From: DTU053 sp012520115 | Lineage (GTDB): Bacteria > Bacillota > Clostridia > Oscillospirales > Acutalibacteraceae | Length of the DNA stretch: 64,000 bases | Assembly: GCA_050953725.1 (NCBI GenBank) | Contig: JBMNNB010000001.1 | Location: forward strand, 930,001-994,000 | Direction: 5' to 3' | Notes under the pieces: generated by a model | Seen by the model: only the letters and a program-made list of their open reading frames with translations | What the model was told of the DNA's origin: nothing | Database searches by the model: none | Translations under genes and position numbers: made by a program | Shown here: piece after piece, positions 7,858 to 16,350 of the stretch | Position numbering within the stretch: the first letter of the stretch is position 1 | Layout: every line of letters starts with the position of its first letter

Positions 7858-8994
7858 ATGTATATTGAAGCGATACGGAAAATATGGGAGACGTCCGGCT
7901 TTGCAGCTCTAACATGGCAGCATGGCGTAATGATAGCAATTGCCGGCGTGTTGATTTATTTAGCCATTGTCAAGAAATTTGAGCCCCTGCTTCTTCTTCC
8001 CATAGCATTCGGCGTTTTGCTTGCCAACCTGCCTTTGACAGGGCTTATGGGCTCGCCCGTCGGTGAAGCTGCGGGAGGCTTGCTGTATTATTTATATCAG
8101 GGCGTTAAGCTCGGCATATATCCGTCACTGATTTTCCTCGGTATCGGTGCAATGACTGACTTTGCGCCGTTGATTGCACGCCCGTCAAGCTTACTTTTGG
8201 GCGCAGGCGCACAATTCGGTATCGGCGTCGCATTCATTATCGCCATTGTTCTGGGCTTTGGACCGGCTGCTGCAGCAGCTATTGCAATCATCGGCGGCGC
8301 AGACGGCCCGACTGCCATTTTCCTGACTTCAAAGCTCGCCCCAGAGCTTTTGCCTGCGATTGCGATTGCGGCCTATTCATATATGGCTCTCATACCGATG
8401 ATTCAACCGCCTATTATGCGTTTGATGACCACAAAAAAAGAGCGCCAGATTGAGATGAAGCAGCTGCGTGAAGTATCCAAGCTCGAAAAAATCTGTTTCC
8501 CTATAATAGTAACCATAGTGTGCGTGCTTCTGCTGCCCTCTGTCGCTCCCCTTATCGGAATGCTGATGCTCGGCAACCTGTTTAAGGAATCCGGCGTTGT
8601 TGAGCGTTTGTCCTCCACCGTGCAGAATGCACTTATCAACATAGTTACGATTTTCCTCGGGGTTACGGTTGGAGCTACGGCTGTTGCCGAAAGATTCCTG
8701 AGACTTGAAACCTTAAAGATTATCGGTCTCGGCCTGCTTGCGTTTATATTCAGCACCTTCGGCGGCCTGCTGTTAGGCAAGCTGATGTGCTTTATTACCA
8801 AGGGAAAGGTCAATCCCTTAATCGGCTCAGCCGGCGTGTCCGCAGTACCGATGGCGGCAAGGGTTTCGCAGATCGAGGGACAGAAAGCCAACCCGTCAAA
8901 CTTTTTGCTGATGCACGCCATGGGTCCGAATGTTGCGGGAGTAATCGGTTCGGCAGTGGTTGCGGGTATTCTGCTCTCACTGTTTGGCTCTTAA
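7858..8994 (+). CDS. oadB: Na+-translocating decarboxylase beta subunit (OadB family)
   Basis: A 378-residue polytopic membrane protein with the diagnostic OadB motifs: IGGADGPTAIFLTSKLAP, which carries the Asp that binds Na+ or H+ in the channel, YSYMALIPMIQPPIMR, and a C-terminal GSAGVSAVPMAARV...MGPNVAGVIGS. The beta subunit couples decarboxylation of a carboxybiotin to Na+ export across the inner membrane. AAGGAGGACAATCTT precedes the start. No alpha (carboxyltransferase) or biotin carrier gene is in the window, so these partners must lie elsewhere. The decarboxylase substrate cannot be told from the beta subunit. Confidence 0.93.
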   Translation: MYIEAIRKIWETSGFAALTWQHGVMIAIAGVLIYLAIVKKFEPLLLLPIAFGVLLANLPLTGLMGSPVGEAAGGLLYYLYQGVKLGIYPSLIFLGIGAMTDFAPLIARPSSLLLGAGAQFGIGVAFIIAIVLGFGPAAAAAIAIIGGADGPTAIFLTSKLAPELLPAIAIAAYSYMALIPMIQPPIMRLMTTKKERQIEMKQLREVSKLEKICFPIIVTIVCVLLLPSVAPLIGMLMLGNLFKESGVVERLSSTVQNALINIVTIFLGVTVGATAVAERFLRLETLKIIGLGLLAFIFSTFGGLLLGKLMCFITKGKVNPLIGSAGVSAVPMAARVSQIEGQKANPSNFLLMHAMGPNVAGVIGSAVVAGILLSLFGS

Positions 8995-9010
8995 TTACAT
9001 AAAAGAAAGT

Positions 9011-9032
9011 GGCCGAGAAATCGGCCGTTTTT
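9011..9032 (+). terminator. Intrinsic terminator after oadB
   Basis: The stem GGCCGA/TCGGCC with a GAAA loop (9011-9026) is followed by GTTTTTA, 16 bases after the oadB stop. Confidence 0.85.
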
Positions 9033-9126
9033 AGTCAATTCCTCAGATGTTCTTAATTATTAATCCTGCACTTATGCATAGTAATTAACCGATTACCGGG
9101 CATAATAGGCACAAAGGAGTGTTATT

Positions 9127-9555
9127 ATGAACGGTAATGCAGAGTTGTTGAATTTCATTTATCAGAACTCTCAGATGGGCGTCCATACGATTAATCAGCT
9201 TATGGAGATTTCCGAGGACGAGGAATTTAAAATGCATCTGTCAAGTCAGTATGCAGAGTATCAGGATATTCACAAGAAGGCGCAGGACGCTCTGAATGAG
9301 AACGGCTATGACGAAAAGGGCATCGGCGCTCTGGACAAAATCAAGACCTATTTGATGGTGAATATTCAGACGCTGACCGACAAGTCCTCCTCTCACATAG
9401 CCGAAATGCTCATGGTCGGAAGCAATATGGGCATCATTAACGCTATCAAAAATCTGAAAAAATACTCGGATGCTGAGCCGAGCATCAAGGTCCTTATGGA
9501 AAGGCTATTAAAGATTGAGGAGAACAATGTTCAGCAATTAAAGAAATTCTTATAA
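9127..9555 (+). CDS. Ferritin-like helical protein of unknown function
   Basis: A 142-residue, almost fully helical protein with no membrane segment. Spaced Glu and His residues (EYQDIHKKAQ, SSHIAEM, RLLKIEENN) look like the four-helix bundle of ferritin-like small proteins common in Clostridia. Iron binding is not shown. AAAGGAGTGTTATT precedes the ATG. It is a single-gene unit between two terminators. I recognise the type of fold but no named family member. Confidence 0.6.
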   Translation: MNGNAELLNFIYQNSQMGVHTINQLMEISEDEEFKMHLSSQYAEYQDIHKKAQDALNENGYDEKGIGALDKIKTYLMVNIQTLTDKSSSHIAEMLMVGSNMGIINAIKNLKKYSDAEPSIKVLMERLLKIEENNVQQLKKFL

Positions 9556-9584
9556 CAAAAAAGCCGCTTAATAGCGGTTTTTTT
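9556..9584. terminator. Bidirectional terminator between converging genes
   Basis: A-tract, CCGCT, TAAT loop, AGCGG, T-tract (9557-9584). It can end both the ferritin-like gene (+) and the amidase gene (-), whose stop it touches. Confidence 0.85.
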
Positions 9585-10077
9585 ATGCCCATTTTCTCGC
9601 ACCTACTATGTGTAGATATCTCATTCCCGCCGCCGAGGTATAGCTGTCAAGCGGTCTGTTGAGGTAGTCATATGTATGACAGGCAATCAGAATATTCCCG
9701 TTTGTATTTGACATCACCAGAAGCGAATGATAGTATCTGCCGCTTTCATCTCTGAGCTGAACTACATCGCCGATTTGCATGTGCTCCCTGTCTGTTTCCA
9801 CACAAAACGGCCCTGCCCCTTCATTGGTTATAAGGAACTTATACAGATACTCAACGGAGCTCCATGAGGGGCTGCGGCTGTTCAGATTGTTATAGTACCA
9901 GCCGTATACGGGCGTGTAATTCATCACACGGCAGCCTGCATAAAGGCATTGCGAAATGAAGTTAGTGCAGTCCCCTCCCATGTTGTCAAAGTTAGCATAT
10001 CGGGGGTTTCTGCTTAAGGCCCACCTTTCTGCATAGGCTGCTGCGGCCTCTCTGTTGTAAGGGATTGAAATAAGCAT
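9583..10077 (-). CDS. Amidase-domain protein (amidase_6 family, PF12671)
   Basis: A 164-residue protein made of one domain. It starts YNREAAAAYAERWA and has NMGGDCTNFISQCLYAGC, with the probable nucleophile Cys at the start of an NlpC/P60-like papain fold, then a later H in YYHSLLVM. This family occurs in Clostridia and Bacilli and is thought to act on peptidoglycan-type amides or peptides. Here there is no signal peptide, so it would act inside the cell or after release, for instance in the forespore or mother cell. That localisation is inference. It converges on the ferritin-like gene. Confidence 0.78.
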   Translation of the reverse strand: MLISIPYNREAAAAYAERWALSRNPRYANFDNMGGDCTNFISQCLYAGCRVMNYTPVYGWYYNNLNSRSPSWSSVEYLYKFLITNEGAGPFCVETDREHMQIGDVVQLRDESGRYYHSLLVMSNTNGNILIACHTYDYLNRPLDSYTSAAGMRYLHIVGARKWA

Positions 10078-10144
10078 AATATCACATCATTTATCAGTCT
10101 TATTTCATTTTATGCGCTTACAAAAGGCGGGCTACATTTTTACA

Positions 10145-10178
10145 ACAAAAAAGGTGCAAGCATAAAGCCTGCACCTGA
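10145..10178 (-). terminator. Intrinsic terminator after ftsZ
   Basis: On the minus strand AGGTGCAGGC/GCTTGCACCT encloses a short TTTA-type loop and is followed by TTTTTTG. It starts about 16 bases past the ftsZ stop and ends the whole division cluster. Confidence 0.85.
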
Positions 10179-10193
10179 TTTTTATTTATAGAT

Positions 10194-11258
10194 TCAGTTT
10201 CTGCTCTTGAACATATCGAATATATCGGTAAGGTCATCATCAGCGCCGAAGGACTCGTTTGCTGCTGCGTCTGCCGCACCTGCCGGCTTGATTGCATTGC
10301 CGTCCTTGCCGAAGCCGGTAGCAATAACAGTGATGATAACCTCGTCATCAAGCTCGGGATTGATAGCAACACCGAAGATGATGTTAGCGTCCTTATCGGC
10401 GGAATCGGAGATTGTGGAAGCTGCGGAGTCAACATCGTCAAGGCTGATGTCGGGCGATGCGGTGATATTGATGATAACGCCCTTAGCACCCTGAATGGTT
10501 GTCTCAAGCAGCGGACTGGAGATAGCTGCGCTCGCTGCCTGAACTGCCTTGTCCTTTCCGCTTGCTCTGCCAACGCCCATATGAGCATGGCCTGCGTCCT
10601 TCATGACTGAGGTTACGTCAGCAAAGTCGAGGTTGATAAGGCCCGGTATCTTAATGAGCTCGGATATGCTCTGAACACCCTGTCTTAATACGTCGTCGGC
10701 GATATTGAAGGCGTTAAGGAATGTAAGCTTCTGGTCCGAAACAAGCTTTAATCTCTCGTTGGGGATGACAACAAGGCTGTCAACATGCTGGGCAAGCTCG
10801 GAAATACCGACCTCTGCCTGCTGCATACGACGACGACCCTCAAACTCAAAGGGCTTTGTAACGATACCGACGGTAAGTATGCCCTTATCCTTTGCCATTC
10901 TTGCAATAACAGGTGCTGCGCCGGTGCCTGTGCCGCCGCCCATACCTGCCGTAATGAATACCATATCAGTACCGGCAAGGGCTTCTTCAATTATGTCTGA
11001 GCTTTCCTCAGCGGCCTTCTTGCCGATTTCGGGACGGGCGCCTGCGCCCTGACCGCATGTAGCCTTCTCACCGATCTGAATCTTGTGAGTGGCTCGGGAA
11101 TTTGAAAGAACCTGCTTGTCCGTATTGATTGCAATAAACTCTACGCCCTGAACATTTGCTTCAATCATGCGATTGATAGCATTTCCGCCGCCGCCGCCGA
11201 CACCGATAACCTTTATTTGAGTTACTTCTTCAAACTCATTAGATATTTCAAAAGCCAT
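10194..11258 (-). CDS. ftsZ: Cell division protein FtsZ
   Basis: A 354-residue tubulin homologue that forms the cytokinetic Z-ring. Visible features are the glycine-rich GGGGGNAINRM loop at 21-31, the tubulin signature GGGTGTG at 107-113, and the T7 loop NLDFADV that completes the GTPase site of the next subunit. The C-terminus is short and ends DIFDMFKSRN, a divergent version of the terminal peptide that binds FtsA/SepF. It is the last gene of the dcw cluster and has its own promoter upstream, with ftsQ ending about 170 bases before. Start: ATG with a GGAGGATG site. Confidence 0.98.
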   Translation of the reverse strand: MAFEISNEFEEVTQIKVIGVGGGGGNAINRMIEANVQGVEFIAINTDKQVLSNSRATHKIQIGEKATCGQGAGARPEIGKKAAEESSDIIEEALAGTDMVFITAGMGGGTGTGAAPVIARMAKDKGILTVGIVTKPFEFEGRRRMQQAEVGISELAQHVDSLVVIPNERLKLVSDQKLTFLNAFNIADDVLRQGVQSISELIKIPGLINLDFADVTSVMKDAGHAHMGVGRASGKDKAVQAASAAISSPLLETTIQGAKGVIINITASPDISLDDVDSAASTISDSADKDANIIFGVAINPELDDEVIITVIATGFGKDGNAIKPAGAADAAANESFGADDDLTDIFDMFKSRN

Positions 11259-11322
11259 TTTACATCCTCCGTTGATATAATATGAGGCAATACACCTAAT
11301 TTACAGATAATTAAACATTGAT

Positions 11323-11351
11323 ATAATAACACGTACTTTTAGAAATTTCAA
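11323..11351 (-). promoter_or_regulatory. ftsZ promoter
   Basis: On the minus strand TTGAAA (11346-11351), a 17-base spacer and TATTAT (11323-11328) lie about 65 bases before the ftsZ ATG in an AT-rich gap. This would raise ftsZ expression over the rest of the cluster. Confidence 0.6.
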
Positions 11352-11428
11352 CCTTCAAACTATATTTAAACATAAATTTAGTAAAACTTTGTTTATATTT
11401 TGAAATTTTCTGAAATTCGTTATTTTTG

Positions 11429-12385
11429 CTATATGCTGCGGGATTTTTCGCTTGTGGCCTCTTCTTTTTTGGCCTTAGTTTCGCTCTCGGTTGTTTTTTC
11501 CTGCGATGAATCTTCCTTAGTTTCGCTTACCGTTGTTTCGGTTTCCTCCTCAGGCTCTGAGGTCGTAATGTCCCTTGCATGGGCTTCACGCGGATTTTTT
11601 ACGTCTATGTAAATGGGATTTAAGTTTTTTCTCTGCGCTTCAGCTTCGATTACGGGCTTTGCGAAGTTGAGCTTTTTGTCAATTTCGTTAATGCTGCCGA
11701 TATCGAGCCTTATTGAGTCCTCAAGCCAGATTTTTATGTCAATCGTATCGGTCAGGTTTATCTCCGTTACGCCTTCAAGCTCATTCTTTTCAAGTGAGTC
11801 GAGTATCTGCATTAGAAGCTCAAAGCCGCCCTCCTCGTTAAACTCTGCCGTATTGCCGGCTTCAGGCTCCTTTAGCGTTAGTCCCTTAATTATGGCCGTC
11901 GTATCGGGCGGGACTGTCATACCCGTGGTACCGAGGATTTTGCCCTTAATGCTCAGCAGGAAAAAGTCCTCCCCCGCTTCCACGGCTAAGGCGGGAACGG
12001 CGTCCGTTGTCAGTATCGTTATCTTATTGGGCAGAGATAGCTTAATCTTTGCACTTTCTATATACGGCAGGGTCTTTTCGATTTTCTCGGACACCTTGCT
12101 AAGCGGCTGCAGGAACATATTCTCCCCTGTCTTTATTCCCGAAGCTGCTATTATCTCATCCGCCGAATAGTACAGGCTGTCGGTGGTCGCATTTATGACC
12201 TCAATGTGAAAAAACACGGTCAAGGACAAAACAATACCCGTGCCGGCAACAAAAAGTGCAAGGATTAAGTAAATCATCCTGTCCCTGCGCCTTTTCTTTC
12301 TGCGGCGTTTCTCGTTATCTCTTATTACCCTTTCAGTGCCCGAAAGCTGTCTGTCAGGTATGTCATTCTTTTTTCGTCCCTGCAT
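11429..12385 (-). CDS. ftsQ: Cell division protein FtsQ/DivIB
   Basis: A 318-residue bitopic membrane protein of the divisome. It has a very basic cytoplasmic N-terminus (KRRRKKRRRDR), one membrane helix at about 40-62, then the extracellular POTRA domain beginning IEVINATTDSLYYSADEI and the FtsQ/DivIB beta domain. The last ~55 residues are a highly charged Glu/Thr/Ser/Lys tail, probably disordered, as in other Gram-positive DivIB proteins. It connects early and late division proteins. AAGGACAGGAACAAA precedes the start. It follows murA with a 54-base gap. Confidence 0.88.
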   Translation of the reverse strand: MQGRKKNDIPDRQLSGTERVIRDNEKRRRKKRRRDRMIYLILALFVAGTGIVLSLTVFFHIEVINATTDSLYYSADEIIAASGIKTGENMFLQPLSKVSEKIEKTLPYIESAKIKLSLPNKITILTTDAVPALAVEAGEDFFLLSIKGKILGTTGMTVPPDTTAIIKGLTLKEPEAGNTAEFNEEGGFELLMQILDSLEKNELEGVTEINLTDTIDIKIWLEDSIRLDIGSINEIDKKLNFAKPVIEAEAQRKNLNPIYIDVKNPREAHARDITTSEPEEETETTVSETKEDSSQEKTTESETKAKKEEATSEKSRSI

Positions 12386-12439
12386 TTTGTTCCTGTCCTT
12401 TCTTTTAGGGCAGAGTTTAGTTATTGTGAAAACCTTAAA

Positions 12440-13696
12440 TCATTCAATTCTTTTTATGTTTGCGCCCATTGAGTTGAGTACCTCGTCAAGTCCGTCGTAG
12501 CCTCTGTCGATATGGTTAATCGCATCCACAACGGTCGTGCCTTTAGCACAAAGTCCCGCAAGCACAAGGGCGCAGCCTCCTCTTAAATCGGGAGAGACGA
12601 TTTCGGCTCCGGTTAGCTGGTCTACACCTTCGATTACGGCCGTTCTGCCGTCAACCATAATCTTTGCGCCCAGTCGCACAAGCTGGCTTACATGCTTGTA
12701 TCTGCTTTCAAAGATGGTCTCAATTACGACGCTTGTGCCCTTTGCAACGGTAGTCAGCGCCATGACAGGCGCCTGAATGTCTGTCGGGAAGCCGGGGTAA
12801 GGCATGGTGCGTATGATTCTTACCCTTTGAAGCCTCGGAGGAGCAACAAGTGTAAGATTTCTGCCGTTAATGCTTATATCGCAGCCCATTTCCTCCAGCA
12901 CGGAATTGACCGAGCCTATATGCGAGGGGATAATATTGCGAAGCGTCACACTGCCCTGAGTTATGGCGGCCGCCGCCATATATGTTGCGGCAGCTATTCT
13001 GTCGGGGATTACGGTATGTTCGGTGCCGTATAGGGATTGCACTCCCTCGATTACGACGGTACTCTCGCCGGCGCCCGATATTCTTGCTCCGCAGCCGTTT
13101 AAAAAGTCTGCAAGATCGCTTATTTCCGGCTCTCTTGCGGCGTTGATAATAACGGTGGTGCCTTTTGCGGTCGAGGCGGCAAGGATGATATTCTCCGTAG
13201 CTCCCACGCTCGGGAAGGACAGAGTAATATTAGCGGCCTTTAAGCCGTCCTCCACAGTGCACTCAAGCCTGCCGTAGCCCTCCTCAATCATGACGCCGAA
13301 CTTTTCCATGGCTTCAAGATGAAGGTTAATGGGCCTGAGTCCAATTTCGCAGCCGCCGGGAGTGGAAATGTTCGCTTTGCCGAGTCTGCCGATAACTGCG
13401 CCCAAAAAAATAATGGATGAGCGCATCTCATGCATAAGGTTTTCGGGAATGTCATAACGGTTGACATTTGTGCTGTCTACAATAATCGTAGAGTCTTCCC
13501 TTTTTACCTCGCAGCCGAGATGCTCTAAAATATTGATTGTAGCACCGATATCGGATAGCCTGGGACAGTTATGTATAACTGATACTCCCTTACACAGAAC
13601 TGTGGCGGCTAAAATAGGAAGTGCGCTGTTTTTGGACCCCTGGATGTCGATTTCACCACGGAGCTTTCTCTGACCTTCAATTATATATTTCCCCAT
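12440..13696 (-). CDS. murA: UDP-N-acetylglucosamine 1-carboxyvinyltransferase
   Basis: A 418-residue enzyme that adds enolpyruvate from PEP to UDP-GlcNAc, the first committed step of peptidoglycan synthesis. The start at 13696 (MGKYIIEGQRKL) is preferred over the Met at 13744, because it carries AAAGGGTG upstream and matches family N-termini. The substrate-binding Lys-Asn in QGSKNSALPI is at about 22-23 and the catalytic Cys116 sits in TPGGCEIGLRP, the residue alkylated by fosfomycin. Having Cys rather than Asp there predicts fosfomycin sensitivity of this enzyme. Its place between murG and ftsQ is common in Clostridia. Confidence 0.96.
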   Translation of the reverse strand: MGKYIIEGQRKLRGEIDIQGSKNSALPILAATVLCKGVSVIHNCPRLSDIGATINILEHLGCEVKREDSTIIVDSTNVNRYDIPENLMHEMRSSIIFLGAVIGRLGKANISTPGGCEIGLRPINLHLEAMEKFGVMIEEGYGRLECTVEDGLKAANITLSFPSVGATENIILAASTAKGTTVIINAAREPEISDLADFLNGCGARISGAGESTVVIEGVQSLYGTEHTVIPDRIAAATYMAAAAITQGSVTLRNIIPSHIGSVNSVLEEMGCDISINGRNLTLVAPPRLQRVRIIRTMPYPGFPTDIQAPVMALTTVAKGTSVVIETIFESRYKHVSQLVRLGAKIMVDGRTAVIEGVDQLTGAEIVSPDLRGGCALVLAGLCAKGTTVVDAINHIDRGYDGLDEVLNSMGANIKRIE

Positions 13697-13891
13697 CGTA
13701 TAAAACACCCTTTCTGATGAAAGAAAACAATCGTCTGCTTTCATATTATGAAGAAAGGGATGTTCTGGTGAAATTTCAAGTCCAGAAATTTAAATAACAC
13801 AATTTTATCAGGTTATCCATAATTAAGCTTAAAAAAGATTGGCTTGAGGCTTGTCCGGCAAATAGAAATATGAGGACAAAAAATAAGCTGA

Positions 13892-15013
13892 TTATTTAGT
13901 TACAAGCTTTAGGATTTCCCCGCAGATTCGCTCGGGAGCGTCGGTAACAGCCATTTTCTTTGCATTCCGGCCGATTTCCCCGAGTCTGTCCTTATCGGCT
14001 GACAGCTCCTTGATAAACTCTACAAACTGCTTTTTGTCGAGCTTGCTTTCTTCAAACAGAATTGCGGCATCCTTATCTGCAAGGGCCTTTGCGTTGAAAT
14101 ACTGATGATTTTCGGCTACATTCGGCGAAGGAATCAGAATCGCCGCCTTGCCGAGTGCCTGTATCTCCGCAATAGAGCCTGCGCCAGCTCTTGATACAAC
14201 TATATCTGCGGCGGAGAGGCAGACATCCATATTGTAAATATACTCTCTGACATCTATGTTTGGGGAATTTTCCAGATCAATGCCCCGCTCTTTGAGCTTT
14301 TCGGGGAACCAGTGGCCGTACTGGCCGTGACCGTGTATGAATTTAAGCTTCTTGTCGGTGTGAAGCTCGGAGATGACCTCAAGCATAAGCTCATTTATAG
14401 TCTTTGCGCCGAGGCTGCCGCCGGTTGAAAAAATCAGGATTTCATCGGGCTTGATATGCAGCTCCGCACGGGAAAAGTCCTTATTGGCGGCGAGTATCGC
14501 TCCCCTCACGGGCAGGCCGGTAACTACGGGGGGATTTTTGCATTTTAGCCTGTCTGCCGCCTCGGGAACGGCTGTCATTACCGTGTCAACATACTTTGCA
14601 AGGGTCTTGTTTGTAATGCCCGGAAAGGCGTTCTGCTCGTGGATTGCCGTCTTTATGCCCATTTTTGCGGCAGTTCTGACCACGGGGCCGCTTACATAGC
14701 CTCCAAAGCCGATTACTGCGTCGGGCTTAAATTCCTTCAGAATTTTCTTTACCTGTGAGCCTGAAGTAACAAGCCTTCTGAGGGTTATGATATTTCTCTT
14801 TATGTTCTGAAGGCTGAGCTTTCTCTGAAATCCGCTTATGCTGATTGTCTTAAAGTCAAAGCCCGCAGCGGGTACGAGCTTAGCCTCCATTTTATCTGCG
14901 GTGCCGATGAACAGAATCTCTGCGTTCGGCTCTTTTCTTTTAAGCTCACCGGCTGCGGCAAGGGCAGGATTGATATGTCCTCCGGTGCCCCCTGCGGCAA
15001 ATACAACTCTCAT
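13892..15013 (-). CDS. murG: Undecaprenyldiphospho-muramoylpentapeptide GlcNAc transferase
   Basis: A 373-residue GT28 glycosyltransferase that makes lipid II from lipid I at the cytoplasmic membrane face. The N-terminal GGTGGHINPALA loop, the HEQNAFPG motif near residue 127, and the sugar-nucleotide site SRAGAGSIAEIQALGKAAILIP are all present. AAGGAGTAGCGAA precedes the ATG. It starts 27 bases after the ftsW stop. The 195-base gap after it, before murA, contains no gene that I can see. Confidence 0.97.
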   Translation of the reverse strand: MRVVFAAGGTGGHINPALAAAGELKRKEPNAEILFIGTADKMEAKLVPAAGFDFKTISISGFQRKLSLQNIKRNIITLRRLVTSGSQVKKILKEFKPDAVIGFGGYVSGPVVRTAAKMGIKTAIHEQNAFPGITNKTLAKYVDTVMTAVPEAADRLKCKNPPVVTGLPVRGAILAANKDFSRAELHIKPDEILIFSTGGSLGAKTINELMLEVISELHTDKKLKFIHGHGQYGHWFPEKLKERGIDLENSPNIDVREYIYNMDVCLSAADIVVSRAGAGSIAEIQALGKAAILIPSPNVAENHQYFNAKALADKDAAILFEESKLDKKQFVEFIKELSADKDRLGEIGRNAKKMAVTDAPERICGEILKLVTK

Positions 15014-15040
15014 TTCGCTACTCCTTAAATGAAAGATATC

Positions 15041-16294
15041 CTATTTCTTATTGACTGCGGAATACCGTGATACAGACAGAATCATACCCATTTCCGCCAA
15101 CAGAATCAACAGAGACGAGCCGCCGTAGCTGAAAAACGGAAGGCCGATGCCCGTATTCGGGATACTGTCGGTTGCGACGGCGATGTTAAGCACCGTCTGG
15201 AGTCCCACCTGGAATACAATACCCATTGAAAGCAGTGCGCCGAATCGACTCTTACACTTTAGACCGATTACAACGCCACGCCATACGAGAACCGCAAACA
15301 GCAAAAGTATGATTACGGCGCCTACAAAGCCCAATTCCTCGCAAACTATGGAGAAAATCATGTCGTTCTGCGGCTCTGAGACATACATATACTTTTGCTT
15401 TGAATTGCCCAGACCCGCACCGAAGAAGCCGCCGGAGCCGATTGCATATAGTGCCTGATTGACCTGCCACCTTGCGCCCGTAGGCTCGAAGTCCTTGTCG
15501 AGCCAAGCCACGATTCGCTCCGTCATATATTCCTGTAATACGTTCGGCCTCAGGCTCGGGAACAGTGCGAATACAGCGACCACGACGCCCACGATAACGA
15601 TTCCCGCTATGAACCATTTTTTATCAAAGCCGCCGAGGTACAGCATAATGATGCCGATGCTGACCATCAATATTGTGCCGGAAAGGTGATTCTCTAAGAA
15701 AACAAGGCCTGCAAAAAGAAGGATAATTGCGCCGTAGGCCATCAAAGCGACAAAGGAAACGGTTAGCCTGATTCTGCCGTTCGTGATGCGGCTGAGTTTC
15801 TTTGCAAAGCCCACATTTATAAGCTCTTTGGAATTTATCAGCTTATAGTGCTTATCAAACTGCCAGGCGCAGAACATTATTATTCCAAGCTTTGCAATCT
15901 CCGAGGGCTGTATTGTAAAGCCCGTAAGGCCGGGAATCGTCAGCCACCTGTGGTGGCCCACCTTAACCGCCGGAGTGAACAGAACCAAAACCAAAAGGAA
16001 CAGTGAAGCGAAAAAGCCGAATAATGCGGCGAGTCTGTAATACTCGAACCTGACCCTTGACAGCACAATCATCAGCACATATCCCATTACGGCAAAGACC
16101 AGCTGCCTGTAAAAGAAGTGGGTTGAGTTCTTATACTTTTGAAGTGCGTAAGGGTAGCTGGCGGAAAACAGCATTACAAGGCCGATTACAAGCAAAAGCG
16201 TTACCGCTATGAAGAATATAAGGTCAAAGCTGCCCTCGGCAACCGCCATTCTTATAAGGCCCTTTTGCTTTCGCCTCTTTACTCTTTCTGCCAA
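15041..16294 (-). CDS. ftsW: Lipid II polymerase FtsW (SEDS family)
   Basis: A polytopic protein of about 417 residues with ten membrane segments. It polymerises lipid II into glycan strands at the septum together with the PBP2 partner SpoVD/FtsI in this cluster. Typical SEDS motifs are visible: GHHRWLTIPGL near the middle (compare GaxRW), HLSGTILM, a PTGARWQVNQALYAIGSGG loop and the terminal GIGLPFFSYGGSSLL. The start is taken as TTG 16294, which has AAGGGG eight bases upstream; a GTG at 16303 directly abuts that site and is less likely. murD, which often lies between mraY and ftsW, is missing. Confidence 0.95.
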   Translation of the reverse strand: MAERVKRRKQKGLIRMAVAEGSFDLIFFIAVTLLLVIGLVMLFSASYPYALQKYKNSTHFFYRQLVFAVMGYVLMIVLSRVRFEYYRLAALFGFFASLFLLVLVLFTPAVKVGHHRWLTIPGLTGFTIQPSEIAKLGIIMFCAWQFDKHYKLINSKELINVGFAKKLSRITNGRIRLTVSFVALMAYGAIILLFAGLVFLENHLSGTILMVSIGIIMLYLGGFDKKWFIAGIVIVGVVVAVFALFPSLRPNVLQEYMTERIVAWLDKDFEPTGARWQVNQALYAIGSGGFFGAGLGNSKQKYMYVSEPQNDMIFSIVCEELGFVGAVIILLLFAVLVWRGVVIGLKCKSRFGALLSMGIVFQVGLQTVLNIAVATDSIPNTGIGLPFFSYGGSSLLILLAEMGMILSVSRYSAVNKK

Positions 16295-16350
16295 GCCAAA
16301 CACCCCTTCATGTCACGATACTGAGTTTTTATAATTATATACCATTTGCT

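Noticed and set aside
10118..10588. A 156-codon minus-strand frame inside ftsZ
   Set aside because: It is rich in Ser, Pro, Leu and Arg as an out-of-frame reading of a coding gene would be, and ftsZ motifs lie in the other frame.
11613..12170. A 185-codon plus-strand frame antisense to ftsQ
   Set aside because: Ser/Ile/Val-rich composition typical of an antisense frame; ftsQ on the other strand fits its family and neighbours.
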